This document shows, one piece after another, positions 20,073-29,796 of a stretch of 64,000 nt of DNA. The translations under genes were made by a program, and so were the position numbers. Source of the DNA: Picocystis sp. L7 (taxonomy: Eukaryota; Chlorophyta; Picocystophyceae; Picocystales; Picocystaceae). The first letter of the stretch is position 1; every line of letters starts with the position of its first letter. The stretch covers positions 62,001-126,000 of the forward strand of contig QXJR01000014.1 of assembly GCA_020975725.1 (NCBI GenBank), written 5' to 3'. The notes beneath the pieces were generated by a model that saw only the letters and a program-made list of their open reading frames with translations, did no database searches and was not told the origin of the DNA.

Positions 20073-23000
20073 CTACTTGCGTGCAGGGCGGCGCGCTTTT
20101 ACGATGCGGCGACGCTGACCAGGCTGCGGCTGCCCGGCCGAACCCATGCTGAAACCACCCCCACCAGCAGGGAAGGATCCAGGGTTATTGGATGGAAAGG
20201 AGGCACCCCCGCCAAAGCTGGGGGCGCCACCTGGCGCGCCGAATCCAGGTGTACTCCCCGACGCACCAAACGAAGGCGCACCAAATGCGGGTGCACTGCC
20301 GGATGCCCCGAACGCGGGTGCACTGCCGGATGCCCCGAACGCGGGTGCACTGCCGGATGCCCCGAACGCGGGTGCACTGCCGGATGCCCCGAATGCGGGT
20401 GCACTGCCAGATGTACCAAAACCAGGAGCGCTTCCAGCGCCGCCTCCGAAAGCGGGAGCCCCTCCACCGAAGGACGGAGTGCTTGATCCTGCCCCGAATC
20501 CAGTGGCGGGAGATGCAGGGGCGGGAGCATTGGCATTCGCAAAAGGAGCCCCCGCACCACCAAAGGAGGGAGCATGCTGGGCGCCACCAAAAGAGCCTGC
20601 GGATGCACTTCCACCAAACGCCGAAACGCTTGCACCTGCACCAAAACCAGGAGCAGTGCTGGCGCCTCCAAAACCGGATGTGCCAGGTACAGAACCAAAA
20701 GCGGGAGCGGCGCCCGACGAACCAAACACAGGTGCGCCGGAGATACCCTTGTCTCCGCCAAATATTGGCGTTGCCGCACCTCCACCAAAAGTAGAAGCGG
20801 CGGATGCAGCACCGAATGCAGGCCCCGCTGAAACGCCTCCAAATGCTGGAGTACCCGTTCCTGCCCCAAAAGCCCCGGAACCAACACTACCACCAAGGGC
20901 AGAGGTGCTGCTGGTGCCATCAAACGCACCTGGGGCTGCTGCAGCGCCGAAGGACGGAGGAATCCCACCCTTTTCATGGGCTGGCGCAGTGCCACCATGT
21001 CCACTGGATGGGTGACCAGCTGAGGCTCCAAAGGTGAAGCCACCACTCCTCGTGGTAGCATTTGCCTCGGCCTGATCAGAAACTGTGCCGCTTGGCTGGG
21101 TGGACACGCGGCTCCCTGGTTCAGGACCGCTTGCAGGTGGCGCAGGAGTGCTCCCACTCGCAGGGGAGGCCGTTGCAGTGGGGGATGCTCCAAAAACGAA
21201 TGGATTTGCGGCCTTTCCAGCCGTGCTGGCATTGACGGGAGATGCTCCAAACGTGAAGGTGGCACTTGGCTTAGGGATGTCGCTCTCTGTGCTTGACCTT
21301 TGCTTATCTTCCCCACCTTGTGTTCCAAACTTGAACATTGCTGGTTGATGCCCCACTCCGACCGTTGGGGAGGGGGGCTCCTCATCTGTTGGTTGAGTGC
21401 TTGCATCCACCGCCAAACTGACCGGGGCCTTGGGAGTCGGGAAGGTTGGTGCTGTCGATGGCGCCGCTGATATGGGCTGGGCTTCGCTGTCCTGCTGATT
21501 CTCGGTCACCCCAGCTGCGGCGTTGGTAGATGGGGCGCTGCCGAAGACGAATCCTCCAGGTGCCGAGGCTGCAAACTTGAAAGCAGGAAAACCGCTCGAA
21601 GCAGGCTTGGCATCCTCTTGTTTATTCCCAGCCGTCCCGCCTGGGAACCCGCTGAGAGGTGCTTTCGCCACCCCCTGTCCGCCATCCTGCTTCAGTCCCT
21701 TCTGATCACCTGCTCGGCCTTGGCCGAAGACGAATATAGGCGCAGGCGTCGCTCCTGCATCGGCATCGTCCTTCGGTGGAGCCAAAGAGAACAGGGGTGC
21801 CGCACCGCTGGTCCCAGGAGGAGACCCGGATGCTTTATTGATCTCTTCTTTGGCCGCATTGACTGCCGCCTGGCTGGCTTCCTCGTTCTTCTTCAGGAAA
21901 CTCGCGTCCCATCCACCCGACACCTCGGGGACGGGTGCATCCTCCTTTTGTCGGACCTCCTTCTCTTCTGCTGTCCCGTCCCCTGTTGCTTTCTCTGCTG
22001 GATCCTTCTTCTGGCCAATGTTGGGAAAGCTCGTTTCAGTCTTGCCGAACACGAATCCCACCGTGGGGGCCTGCGCGGGGCTTGCGCCGAACTGAAAGAA
22101 CGAGCCTGCCTTCGTGGGGGTCTCTCCGCCTTTCTTGGCTTGCGCTCCTGCCTCTCCTTCTCGCCCCTTTTGCTCGTCCACATCGACCGTAGGCGCGCCC
22201 CACTTGAACGAGATGGGAGCTCCCTCGCCACCATTTGCCTTTGCTGCATCGGTGCCCAATCCTTTGCCCCCACTCGCGGGTCCTGTTGGTTTGGTTCCGG
22301 CTTTGGCCGACACGTCTGCCGCGGCCTTGGCATCCTCCGCGGTCTTTTTGAGGAAGTCCAGGCCGGTGGACAGTCGGGGGGGCGTGGGCGTACGAATGCC
22401 GGTTGAGAATCCTTTCTGGGGCACTTCCTCTTCGTGCCCTTCCTCTTCTCCTTCGTCATCTGCGTCTGCCATGGGAAGCGGAGATGCTGCTGCTGCAGCC
22501 GCTTGTGCATTCGCCCTCGCTATGTCTGTGGGGGACCCAGGAACGGACTGGTCGGTCCCTGCCGGGGTCGCGGCAGGGGTGCCGTTGGTTCCGAAGGCAA
22601 ACACCGGAGCGGGAATGCCATCCGATGCGCCTACATCGGCCAGGCGTTCCAATTCCGGCTCCGGGACGGGGGAACGGAAGGTGAACACGGGAAACGCATC
22701 GTCCGATGGCTTCGCTTCCACCGATCGGTCCATGGGGACGGTCCTCTCGGCCTCCCCTGGAGCGCGTTTCTCCCCTTCTGTCACCTTTCCTCCTCGAAGG
22801 GAAATCTGGTCCTCTGCTGCGAGCCTCTCCCTCGATGCCCGGACCTCCCCCCCTTCCTGTTCTGTTCCCGGCCCGTCCTGCGCCAGCGTTCCCAGCGTGT
22901 CCACCGGAGGCGGTCGTTCCTTCATCGTGGTCTTTGACAACGGGGTGGACAGCTTCTGGAACGTCTTGGAAAAGTCCACGGGGGTGGGTCGTCCAGCGTC

Positions 23001-24023
23001 GGTTTCCGGCGCCAACGTGCCGGACGCCGTCTTCCCCAAAGAATCCAGAGTCATGAGGATCCTTCGCGCCGTGTCGGTGCTGATGTCTCCAAACCCCGCA
23101 CGTTTGGTGCTCGGAGTGGAGGCGGGTCCTTGCAAATCGATCGGCGTGCCTGCCGTTTCCATCCTGCGCGGGGTGGCGTGCGTGTCGATCGCGCTCACCC
23201 CCAGGCGGAGCCTGGAGGCGGGCGGACGATGGGCATCGTTCCCTCCATCCTCCACGCGTCGCCGTTTGCCCGTGGTGACCGCGATGGGGGTGGCCGTCCC
23301 GGCGCGTGGACTGGCCAGGTTGGTCCTGCCCAGGGTGGCCTGTCTCCAGGACGCGTATCCGGGGCTCGTCGGTGCGCGCGTTTCCATCGAAGGGGTCGGA
23401 CGCAGCCTGCGATAGGGCGAGAACATCGCCTCCGACCCCTTCCTCTCCCTTCGCATGGGCGACGCCGCTGGCGAGCTGGGAAACGCGAAGGACGACGTCG
23501 GATCGGCCTTCGGCTTCCAGGTGGGCGCGGTGTCTCGGCTCGACGGATCGATGGCAAGCGATGGCCCGTCCCCTCCTTTCCTTCCGTTCGCCATGGTTGT
23601 GTTCTTCCGGAAGGGGACGGGCGTGCGGCGCGTCGTTTGGGTATCCCTTCTCGGCGTCGGTTCCGCTGGTTTCCAGGCCACGGGGACGTGTCCTGCACCT
23701 GTCCCTTCGCCGCGCGTGCTGCGCCATTCTCTGGGAAAGTAGGAGACGCTGGGTTGTCCTTCTGCACCTCCGCCGTCCACGTACTTGGCTTCGGAGGAGC
23801 TCTTGGCGCGTTTGGGTTGGTTTCCTTCGTCTTCGCCTGTTCCTTGGTTTGCGGCTGCGGCTTCCAGCCTCGCTGCGAAGCTCGTCTCACCACCGATTCG
23901 CTCTTCCACTTGGTTCGTATCTGCTTGGTTCCATTCGTCCGTTCCATCTTCTCCGTCCGGCGTCATGCCCAGCAGCAATCCGCTCATCTGTCCATCGTTT
24001 CGTTTCGTTTCGTTTCGCGTCAT
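20073..24023 (-). CDS. FG-repeat nucleoporin of the nuclear basket (Nup1/Nup136/Nup153 type)
   Basis: 1316 residues on one exon. The C-terminal 500 residues are an FG domain made almost only of FG, FGA, PAFG and GFG repeats, the phase-forming meshwork that binds transport receptors. FKFG/FVFG-type repeats (for example FVFGQ, FKFGT, FTFGA) occupy the middle third. The N-terminal third is basic and Ser/Pro-rich and includes a short conserved-looking block, DTARRILMTLDSLGKT, which matches the TARRIL motif of basket nucleoporins. The extreme C-terminus (GQRRRIVKARRPARK) resembles the importin-binding tail of yeast Nup1 and plant Nup136. An ATG at residue 13 is an alternative start. It diverges from the coiled-coil gene across an 824-bp shared upstream region. 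Confidence 0.85.
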   Translation of the reverse strand: MTRNETKRNDGQMSGLLLGMTPDGEDGTDEWNQADTNQVEERIGGETSFAARLEAAAANQGTGEDEGNQPKRAKSSSEAKYVDGGGAEGQPSVSYFPREWRSTRGEGTGAGHVPVAWKPAEPTPRRDTQTTRRTPVPFRKNTTMANGRKGGDGPSLAIDPSSRDTAPTWKPKADPTSSFAFPSSPAASPMRRERKGSEAMFSPYRRLRPTPSMETRAPTSPGYASWRQATLGRTNLASPRAGTATPIAVTTGKRRRVEDGGNDAHRPPASRLRLGVSAIDTHATPRRMETAGTPIDLQGPASTPSTKRAGFGDISTDTARRILMTLDSLGKTASGTLAPETDAGRPTPVDFSKTFQKLSTPLSKTTMKERPPPVDTLGTLAQDGPGTEQEGGEVRASRERLAAEDQISLRGGKVTEGEKRAPGEAERTVPMDRSVEAKPSDDAFPVFTFRSPVPEPELERLADVGASDGIPAPVFAFGTNGTPAATPAGTDQSVPGSPTDIARANAQAAAAAASPLPMADADDEGEEEGHEEEVPQKGFSTGIRTPTPPRLSTGLDFLKKTAEDAKAAADVSAKAGTKPTGPASGGKGLGTDAAKANGGEGAPISFKWGAPTVDVDEQKGREGEAGAQAKKGGETPTKAGSFFQFGASPAQAPTVGFVFGKTETSFPNIGQKKDPAEKATGDGTAEEKEVRQKEDAPVPEVSGGWDASFLKKNEEASQAAVNAAKEEINKASGSPPGTSGAAPLFSLAPPKDDADAGATPAPIFVFGQGRAGDQKGLKQDGGQGVAKAPLSGFPGGTAGNKQEDAKPASSGFPAFKFAASAPGGFVFGSAPSTNAAAGVTENQQDSEAQPISAAPSTAPTFPTPKAPVSLAVDASTQPTDEEPPSPTVGVGHQPAMFKFGTQGGEDKQRSSTESDIPKPSATFTFGASPVNASTAGKAANPFVFGASPTATASPASGSTPAPPASGPEPGSRVSTQPSGTVSDQAEANATTRSGGFTFGASAGHPSSGHGGTAPAHEKGGIPPSFGAAAAPGAFDGTSSTSALGGSVGSGAFGAGTGTPAFGGVSAGPAFGAASAASTFGGGAATPIFGGDKGISGAPVFGSSGAAPAFGSVPGTSGFGGASTAPGFGAGASVSAFGGSASAGSFGGAQHAPSFGGAGAPFANANAPAPASPATGFGAGSSTPSFGGGAPAFGGGAGSAPGFGTSGSAPAFGASGSAPAFGASGSAPAFGASGSAPAFGASGSAPAFGAPSFGASGSTPGFGAPGGAPSFGGGASFPSNNPGSFPAGGGGFSMGSAGQPQPGQRRRIVKARRPARK
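20287..20415. repeat. 27-bp coding minisatellite in the nucleoporin FG domain
   Basis: The 27-base unit beginning GCGGGTGCACTGCC is repeated in tandem four times with a single change, then a fifth diverged time. On the coding (minus) strand it encodes repeats of FGASGSAPA. The length is a multiple of three, so copy-number change keeps the frame. It is a likely site of length polymorphism. Confidence 0.9.
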
Positions 24024-24847
24024 CCGTCGAAATCGGATGGACGGATCCGGTCAGCCTTCTCGTCTCTCCTTCTCCTTGGTGGATCCTCGAACGCGCACGT
24101 GGTCCGCGATCGCGTGCGGTTGCGTTTCCCCGGGTCGATTCGGCGTCTTCCTTTCGCAGACGCTTCTTTCTCCCTTTCGGAACCGATCTCTTGTTCGTTC
24201 TGCTCTCGTTTCGTATCGTCTTGGTCGGTCGTCGTTGTTATTGTTCTTTTCTTCTTCTTCTTCTCTCTTTCCTTCCTTTCGTGGTGGTTTCGGGTTTTCG
24301 TGCTTCCATACCTTGTGCACCGCCCATCTTCGCACGGATCTCGCGGCTTGTTTGGCCGATCCCACCAGTCCCTGTCCTCCCACTCCCCTCCCGTGCGGCG
24401 TCCCTTGCGCTTCTGCGATCCACGTGCGCGGTGCGTCCGCCATCGCACAAAACCCAAACCACACGCGCCTCTCCTCTCTCTCCCTCTGCTCTCCCTCTCT
24501 CTCCTCTGCTCTGCTCTGCTCTCCCTCTCTTGTGTCTGTGTGTGTGTCCCTTGGGTCTGTCCCAGGATCCCCCCCCCCCTCCATCCTTGTGGCTGGGATG
24601 GGTCCCGGTCTCGGTCTCGGTCTCGAAGGGAGGGGGAGGGGGGGGATTCCCCTGGGGGAGCACCGGTCCCCCTTTCCCCTTTTTCCCTTTCGGACCACGG
24701 TGGGTCGGTCGGATTGTCCCTGTTCCTCCAAGGGAAGAGAGGGGGGGGGGGAAAGGGACGAGATCCTTCCCCCCTCGTCCCCCCCCCACACACACACGCT
24801 CGGGGGAGGGAGGGAGGGAGAGCAGAGCAGAGGGCGGTACCGACGGG
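24024..24847. other. Shared upstream region of nucleoporin and coiled-coil genes
   Basis: No gene recognised. It opens with four copies of TTTCG next to the nucleoporin start. It later has a CT-rich tract with several CTCTG repeats (24470-24535), a short GT run, and G-run and GGGA repeats (24610-24830) that could form G-quadruplex or triplex structures. Very long minus-strand open frames cross this region but have no domain and repeat-like composition. Confidence 0.5.
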
Positions 24848-25456
24848 ATGGAGGTGGACCTGAGCTACCTGGACCAAGGGGAACCCACGAGGAGGAAGAG
24901 GTCGTTGGAACGAGGATGGAACGCACTGAAGAAAGGAGAAGAGACGTGGACCAAACACATGAGAGACACACTCGAGAGATTGAACGGTGAGACGCACATC
25001 CAACCCAACCCAACACGTCCACGTCCACGTCCACGTGCGAAGGGGAACGGTGGTGGTGGAAACGCAAAAACGGGATCCACGTCCGGATCGAACGGATGCC
25101 CGTCCGAAGCAAGGAACGAACGCGAAGCAAGCTGACACCCAAGGGGATCGGAAAAAGGACAACTGGACGGACTGAAAGAAAGGATGGAACGGACCCGTGA
25201 GAAGATGAAGACGCTGGAAACCCAACCCAGGAAAAAAGGAAGGATCCACGTGACGGAAGTGTATCCGACCGAACGGTCCCAAAAAAGATCCGTCCCCTCG
25301 CGATGCGAATGCCAAGGAAAAGAACCACGAAAGAAGGAAGGAATGCAAGACACGAACGACGACGCAGATCCGGATTTGAAACGCCAAGACGACGAAGGAC
25401 AAGACACCCTCGCCCTCTATCATTTCTTCGACCAAGTGGCCGAAGCGAAAAAATGA
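24848..25456 (+). CDS. Small coiled-coil protein of unknown function, one intron
   Basis: Exon 1 is 24848-24986, intron 24987-25157 (GTGAGA...AAAAAG, CTGAC at 25132-25136, 21 bases before the acceptor), exon 2 25158-25456. The joined protein has 145 residues. Splicing makes one continuous amphipathic helix: exon 1 ends MRDTLERLN and exon 2 continues with QLDGLKERMERTREKMKTLE, which supports the intron. After it comes IHVTEVYP, then an acidic and basic low-complexity linker and a final helix DTLALYHFFDQVAEAKK. The pattern helix, then K-rich turn, then V...YP, faintly recalls the N-terminal helical region of WASH/WAVE complex proteins, but I would not assign it. The gene is head-to-head with the nucleoporin. 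Confidence 0.65.
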
Positions 25457-26581
25457 AACCGACCCACCCAAACAGGACGTGCACGAGAACGAAAGTGAAA
25501 GACCCACGGACCACAACGTGCCCGAAAGTCGAACGATGGACAGGAACGGAACCTTGGACCGGCTCCGGTCCCTCCAACCCACCTGCAGACGTGAACAGCA
25601 AGAATACGATCCGCTGGAAAGGAAACCCCGTGCCAATGCAACCCGTCCCCACCCTTGGCACACGCAGGCGAGAAATGGCTTCGTGAGCCGATCCACGCAT
25701 GAACGGCCGGTATGTGACCCCAATCCCCTGGGTGCAGCCGCATTCTTCAACCAACGCGTGTCTCTGCATCAACGCCTTTCGAGGAGCTCGAACAAACGAG
25801 ATCCAACGTTGAATCTGGTAGGCATGACCGGCGGGAAACCGTCCATGGCGCATGGAGGAACCCCCCTCCCACTTTGCAAGGTTGTTGCTTGTGCTTCCTT
25901 CCACGCGGGACACCGATAAAAACTGGGCGGTCAAGAGCGTCGTCCCTGCACATGCTGCGAGGTGCGGCTTCTGAAACGTTGACCGTCGATGGACGTGATT
26001 CAGGAGACAGCACAGCACGTGGTCCTTGTCAACGGGCCCCAGGCTGCTTGAACTCGCCCCCTCCAATCAGGAGCTCGTTACGCCGGGGGCGATACTGAGT
26101 GGCCGGTGGATGGGTCCTGCATCTACAATTCACGCCAGGATCGGGTCGCTGCTTGCTGCCTCCCTTTCCTGGGAAGGTACTTCCAAGGCTTTGGGGGGAG
26201 CACAATGCTACGCCGACCATGGGTGTGGCCGGGAGTCAACCGTGCGATGCTGGCGGTGCGAAAGAGGCAAACGATTCCCTGCGTGTGTGATGGATCCTCC
26301 CGTGCGGAGGCGCAAAGGGACGAGACGGCGAATCGGATGGATGGCCGCGCATGGCAGCACGGCGCTCGAACGGGTGGAAGGTGAATGGCACGCTTCCCAA
26401 AGGTCGAGCCCTTTGGATTTGGTGATAAGCCCATATTGTCTTTATTCACAGCCGCAGGGCTGAAGGAGAGGAACGCTTTCCTTCTCCGAGAGCAACGTGA
26501 TCGAGGCCACCTTGGGATGGGCCAGACCCAAGAGCCACCGACCGACCTGAGAGTGATTTGTAACATGCAATGTACGATAGC
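25457..26581. other. 1.1-kb gap between convergent genes, no gene seen
   Basis: Lies between the coiled-coil gene (plus) and an unknown minus-strand gene. Short open frames only, none with recognisable sequence. The last 140 bases are the 3' region of the minus-strand gene with an AATAAA at 26441-26446. No tRNA-like or snRNA-like block was found. Confidence 0.5.
26441..26446 (-). terminator. AATAAA hexamer downstream of the 26582-28114 gene
   Basis: On the minus strand AATAAA lies about 136 bases after the stop, in the context TTTATTCACAG on the plus strand. The same 11 bases occur at 45111-45121 after ALG6. Confidence 0.45.
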
Positions 26582-28114
26582 TTAGAAGTAGAGCTGCTGT
26601 CGAGATTGTTCCTCTTCCCAACGGACCGTCACATCGTACGGTAAGTTCTGCTTCAACAGAATGACAGAAAATCGCGCGAACTCGCAAAGTTCCCAAACCT
26701 GCGTGCCCGGCCTGGTTTCCCCGCCCTCGATGAAATCCAGCTTCCAGGTCTTCACTGGGATTTTCACCACCAGTACCCTTCCCGTGTCCATCTTCCACGT
26801 CACGACGCCCCCCCCGATGATGTGTGCTTGCCCCCCTTTCTTCTTGATTTCTGCCCTCGCCTCTGCCACGACCCCTCCGAAGATGTTCGGCAAGGACGCG
26901 TTGAGCAATCCGTTCTCGCACGGCTTGGAACGGACGATGTAGGCCCGCTTTCCAGTCGCATCGAATGCTTGCATCAGAACGAACGCGTTGGATGTGCTGC
27001 GGCTTATAGCCACGGGCAGGAGGGTGTCCAGTGCGGACGTGTTTCCTCCCTTTGCAGTAGCCCATTTCTTGGCCGCCCTGGTTTCCAACTCGGCTTGGTG
27101 TTCGATGAGCTGTTTGGCCGTCCTCAGCTTGGTGGCAAACTTCTGCCTGGAGGCATCCATTTTCAGCCACTGCGGTTCCGTTTCCGGCGGGCTTTCGCCT
27201 TGGGAGGACAGGGCCCCCACGACGGGATCTTCCAGGAGCAGCTGTCCAAGCGAAGCCCTCCGCAGCATGGCCGCATCCGGTCTGAAACCGTTGGTTTGGA
27301 CGGCTTCTCCGCTGGCTTCGCTGCCATCCCTCGCAGCCTCGGATCCGTCCCTGCCGGATTGGCTGTCCAGGGACATGCTGACGAAGTTGTTGGCGGCGTC
27401 TTGGGTGCACGCGCGTAGGAATTCGATCCCTTCGAGGTCGTCTCCTTCTTCTTCTTCTTCTTCTCCTTGGGTGGTTGGGACGACGTTCCTTCCCGTTTCG
27501 TTCCTCCACTTTCGATAGAACCTCCATCTCCACACGTCCAAGGTCCCGAACAGGTCTTCTTCTTCCTCCTCGGATTCGACGGATGCTTGGTGCAGCGGTG
27601 GATCTTCCCGTGGTTTGGATGATGGTTGTGTCTCGGCGTTTTCCTCGGGTTGAATCCGACGATCGGCGTGTTGGACCATCCGGAACGAGGTGAACGGATG
27701 GAGCTCGTTGCACGGTTTCGTTCGGTTTTCGCGCTCGTCACCATCCGGTTCCGACGGCGGCGGATCTGCGCTTGCGCCTTCGCTTGCGGCTCGGTGGGTC
27801 TGGATGTCTTTCCCGTTTCCCTTCTCGTGCGTCGCACGATCTTTCCTTCGGTTCTCTTCCGCTCTACCTTTCTTCTGCACGTCTTTCCTTTCTTCCACGC
27901 GTCCGGGACACGTGCTTCGATCCGGGACGTTTCCTCTCTTGGCATCCGCGGGTCCTTTGGTTTGGGCTGGATCCTTCCTCCCTTCCTTCCTCGCCCTTGG
28001 GTCTCGTTTCCTTTCTTCCGTTCCCTCTGCGGCCGAGGTTCCGTCCGCGCCCTCTCCACGCACGTGTTTTCCCATCCCGCTGAACCTGGCCAATCGATGC
28101 ATGGAAAGCGCCAT
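26582..28114 (-). CDS. Unknown protein with a conserved-looking C-terminal domain
   Basis: 510 residues from the ATG at 28114; I do not recognise the family. Residues 1-20 (MALSMHRLARFSGMGKHVRG) are basic and free of acids and could be an organelle-targeting sequence. About residues 25-200 are highly charged, Lys/Arg/Glu-rich and probably disordered. The C-terminal 300 residues look folded: an acidic stretch, a helical part (KFATKLRTAKQLIEHQAEL), and a beta-rich end with GGQAHIIGGGVVTWKMDT, VLVVKIPVKTWKLDF and PYDVTVRWEEEQ. The open frame extends 5' to 29122, but that part is Arg/Pro/Ser-rich like non-coding frames nearby, so I did not include it. The start is therefore uncertain. Confidence 0.65.
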   Translation of the reverse strand: MALSMHRLARFSGMGKHVRGEGADGTSAAEGTEERKRDPRARKEGRKDPAQTKGPADAKRGNVPDRSTCPGRVEERKDVQKKGRAEENRRKDRATHEKGNGKDIQTHRAASEGASADPPPSEPDGDERENRTKPCNELHPFTSFRMVQHADRRIQPEENAETQPSSKPREDPPLHQASVESEEEEEDLFGTLDVWRWRFYRKWRNETGRNVVPTTQGEEEEEEGDDLEGIEFLRACTQDAANNFVSMSLDSQSGRDGSEAARDGSEASGEAVQTNGFRPDAAMLRRASLGQLLLEDPVVGALSSQGESPPETEPQWLKMDASRQKFATKLRTAKQLIEHQAELETRAAKKWATAKGGNTSALDTLLPVAISRSTSNAFVLMQAFDATGKRAYIVRSKPCENGLLNASLPNIFGGVVAEARAEIKKKGGQAHIIGGGVVTWKMDTGRVLVVKIPVKTWKLDFIEGGETRPGTQVWELCEFARFSVILLKQNLPYDVTVRWEEEQSRQQLYF

Positions 28115-29796
28115 CTTCCCACTTCCCAATCGATCCCTCCCCTTCGAGGCGACCCAGAATGGCGATGGACGGGAATGATGGACCTTCGTGGGCGAAGGGC
28201 ATCGATCGATCGTCTCCATGGCCCCCTCGGGGGGGCACGTGATGCGGACCCACGCGAGGGACGGAAGGCGCGGTGGGAAAGGGTGGAGGAGGGATGGGGG
28301 AGGATGGGGAGGGGTGGGACGTGGCGCGCAGAGGAGGGTCTTTCCCCCCGGGGGGAGGACGTCCTCGAACGGACGTGTGGGAAGGACCCCAGGATCCGAG
28401 GGGGAAAGCGGGGGATTCGAGGCATCCCCTGCGATGGACCGACGAGGAGAACGGTGCGTGGGGATCCGAGGCCTCGGTCCCCCTTCGCCTCGATCCGCAG
28501 GACCGGTACGGATCTGTACACAACCCCACCGTTGGGGTTCTGGTTTTGGGGCGTGGGACGGGGTGGGGTCGACGACCCCGTCCCAGAGTCGCATCCACCC
28601 CCCCCCGTTCCCACAGGGCCACGCCCCATACACGTGGATGGGATGGCCCTCGAAGCAGGGGAGGGGCGTGCTGGATGCGACGGCGTGGATCCATCGATGG
28701 GGTCGATGGACGAGAAACGCGAGCCACACCGCGGTGGAAGGAAGGACGGCCATCCGTCCACCCTGCCATGAAAACCAACGCAACGAAACAACGTGCAACG
28801 TCGATGCAGGAACCACGCCAGTGCTGCCAACCACGCACCTCGCCTTGAAACGCACCGAAGGACGAGGGGAAGGAGACGACGGATGGACACAGACGCGGAA
28901 CCACAGGGCTGCGCAACAGGGACGAGACGCGAAAGTGGAGACGTTGCACGCGATCTGAAAGGAAAAGGGCAGGAAACAGATCGAACGTGAAGGTCGCACC
29001 CCAACAAAGCATCCGCCTTGCGGAAAGGAAAGGAAAGGAAAGGCGAGTGTCCCGTCCACCTCAAGAGGCCAACAAAGTAGCTCGATCGTGCTGAGAATAC
29101 GAGGCCGGTGCCGATGTGCCATTCACGATGCCTGTGCATGTAGGGAGAAGATTGGCCCGCGTTCATCCTTTCGCCTCCCATACAATCCGTACTTCCCCTG
29201 ATCGATCACAAGGAAGCCGGGACGACGCAGTGACTCCCAAGGGCTGTTCTACAGGATCTACGTTGCAGAAACCTGGTTCCACATAGCTGCATCCTATGGC
29301 TCAAGAAGGATTGCATAGCAAAGCTGCTTTCCTGGTTTTGCAAAGGGCACTGATTCATTGCCAAGCAACACAGAGCCATCATTGCTGATCTGATGTGCTT
29401 GTTTATGTGGGAAGCAGAAAGGACCTTCCGATTACTGACCAAGTTCTCGGCGCGGTATACAAACGCCGCACCAGCTCGTGCTTTCGGTTGGGCCTTGCCT
29501 CATTCTCATCAAAACATTGGTGGGCCAGAGGATGACTCCGTGCATCAAATACAAGTAGGCAGCTCATCCAATGAGCAAGCCATGCACCTAAATTACAGGT
29601 TCTACGAAAAACGAGTGTCGCTGCACAAGATTACTAGCAGGCAAACACTGGCACGAGAAAAAATCGCTTTCTTGGTGCCTGGAGAAAGCGAATCATCATG
29701 GCAGTAGAATGCGCAATAGCGGTAAGCATGGAAGGTATCCAAGCTTCTGAAATCGGCATTGAATTCAAGAGCCAGAGGCTACTGCATTGCATCCTC
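28115..29796. other. 1.7-kb gap, promoter-like DNA and unassigned sequence
   Basis: From 28115 to about 29000 the DNA is CpG- and G-rich, with several C/G runs and a short (GGAAA)n tract near 29018-29042. It probably holds the promoter and leader of the minus-strand gene at 28114. From 29050 to 29796 composition turns clearly more AT-rich and no gene is recognisable; the open frame 29393-29707 shows no domain. Confidence 0.45.

Noticed and set aside
20287-20415. Possible CRISPR-like repeats
   Set aside because: Units are adjacent without spacers and encode FG repeats in frame: a coding minisatellite.
20099-21406. 435-residue open frame in another minus-strand frame of the nucleoporin
   Set aside because: It is a shadow of the repetitive FG region; repeats with a period divisible by three keep other frames open too.
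24051-26066. 671-residue minus-strand open frame across the nucleoporin/coiled-coil promoter
   Set aside because: Composition follows CT and G runs, no domain is visible, and it runs antisense to a spliced gene with good coding evidence.
26582-29122. 846-residue version of the unknown protein
   Set aside because: The extra N-terminal 336 residues are Arg/Pro/Ser-rich and overlap promoter-like DNA with competing frames.
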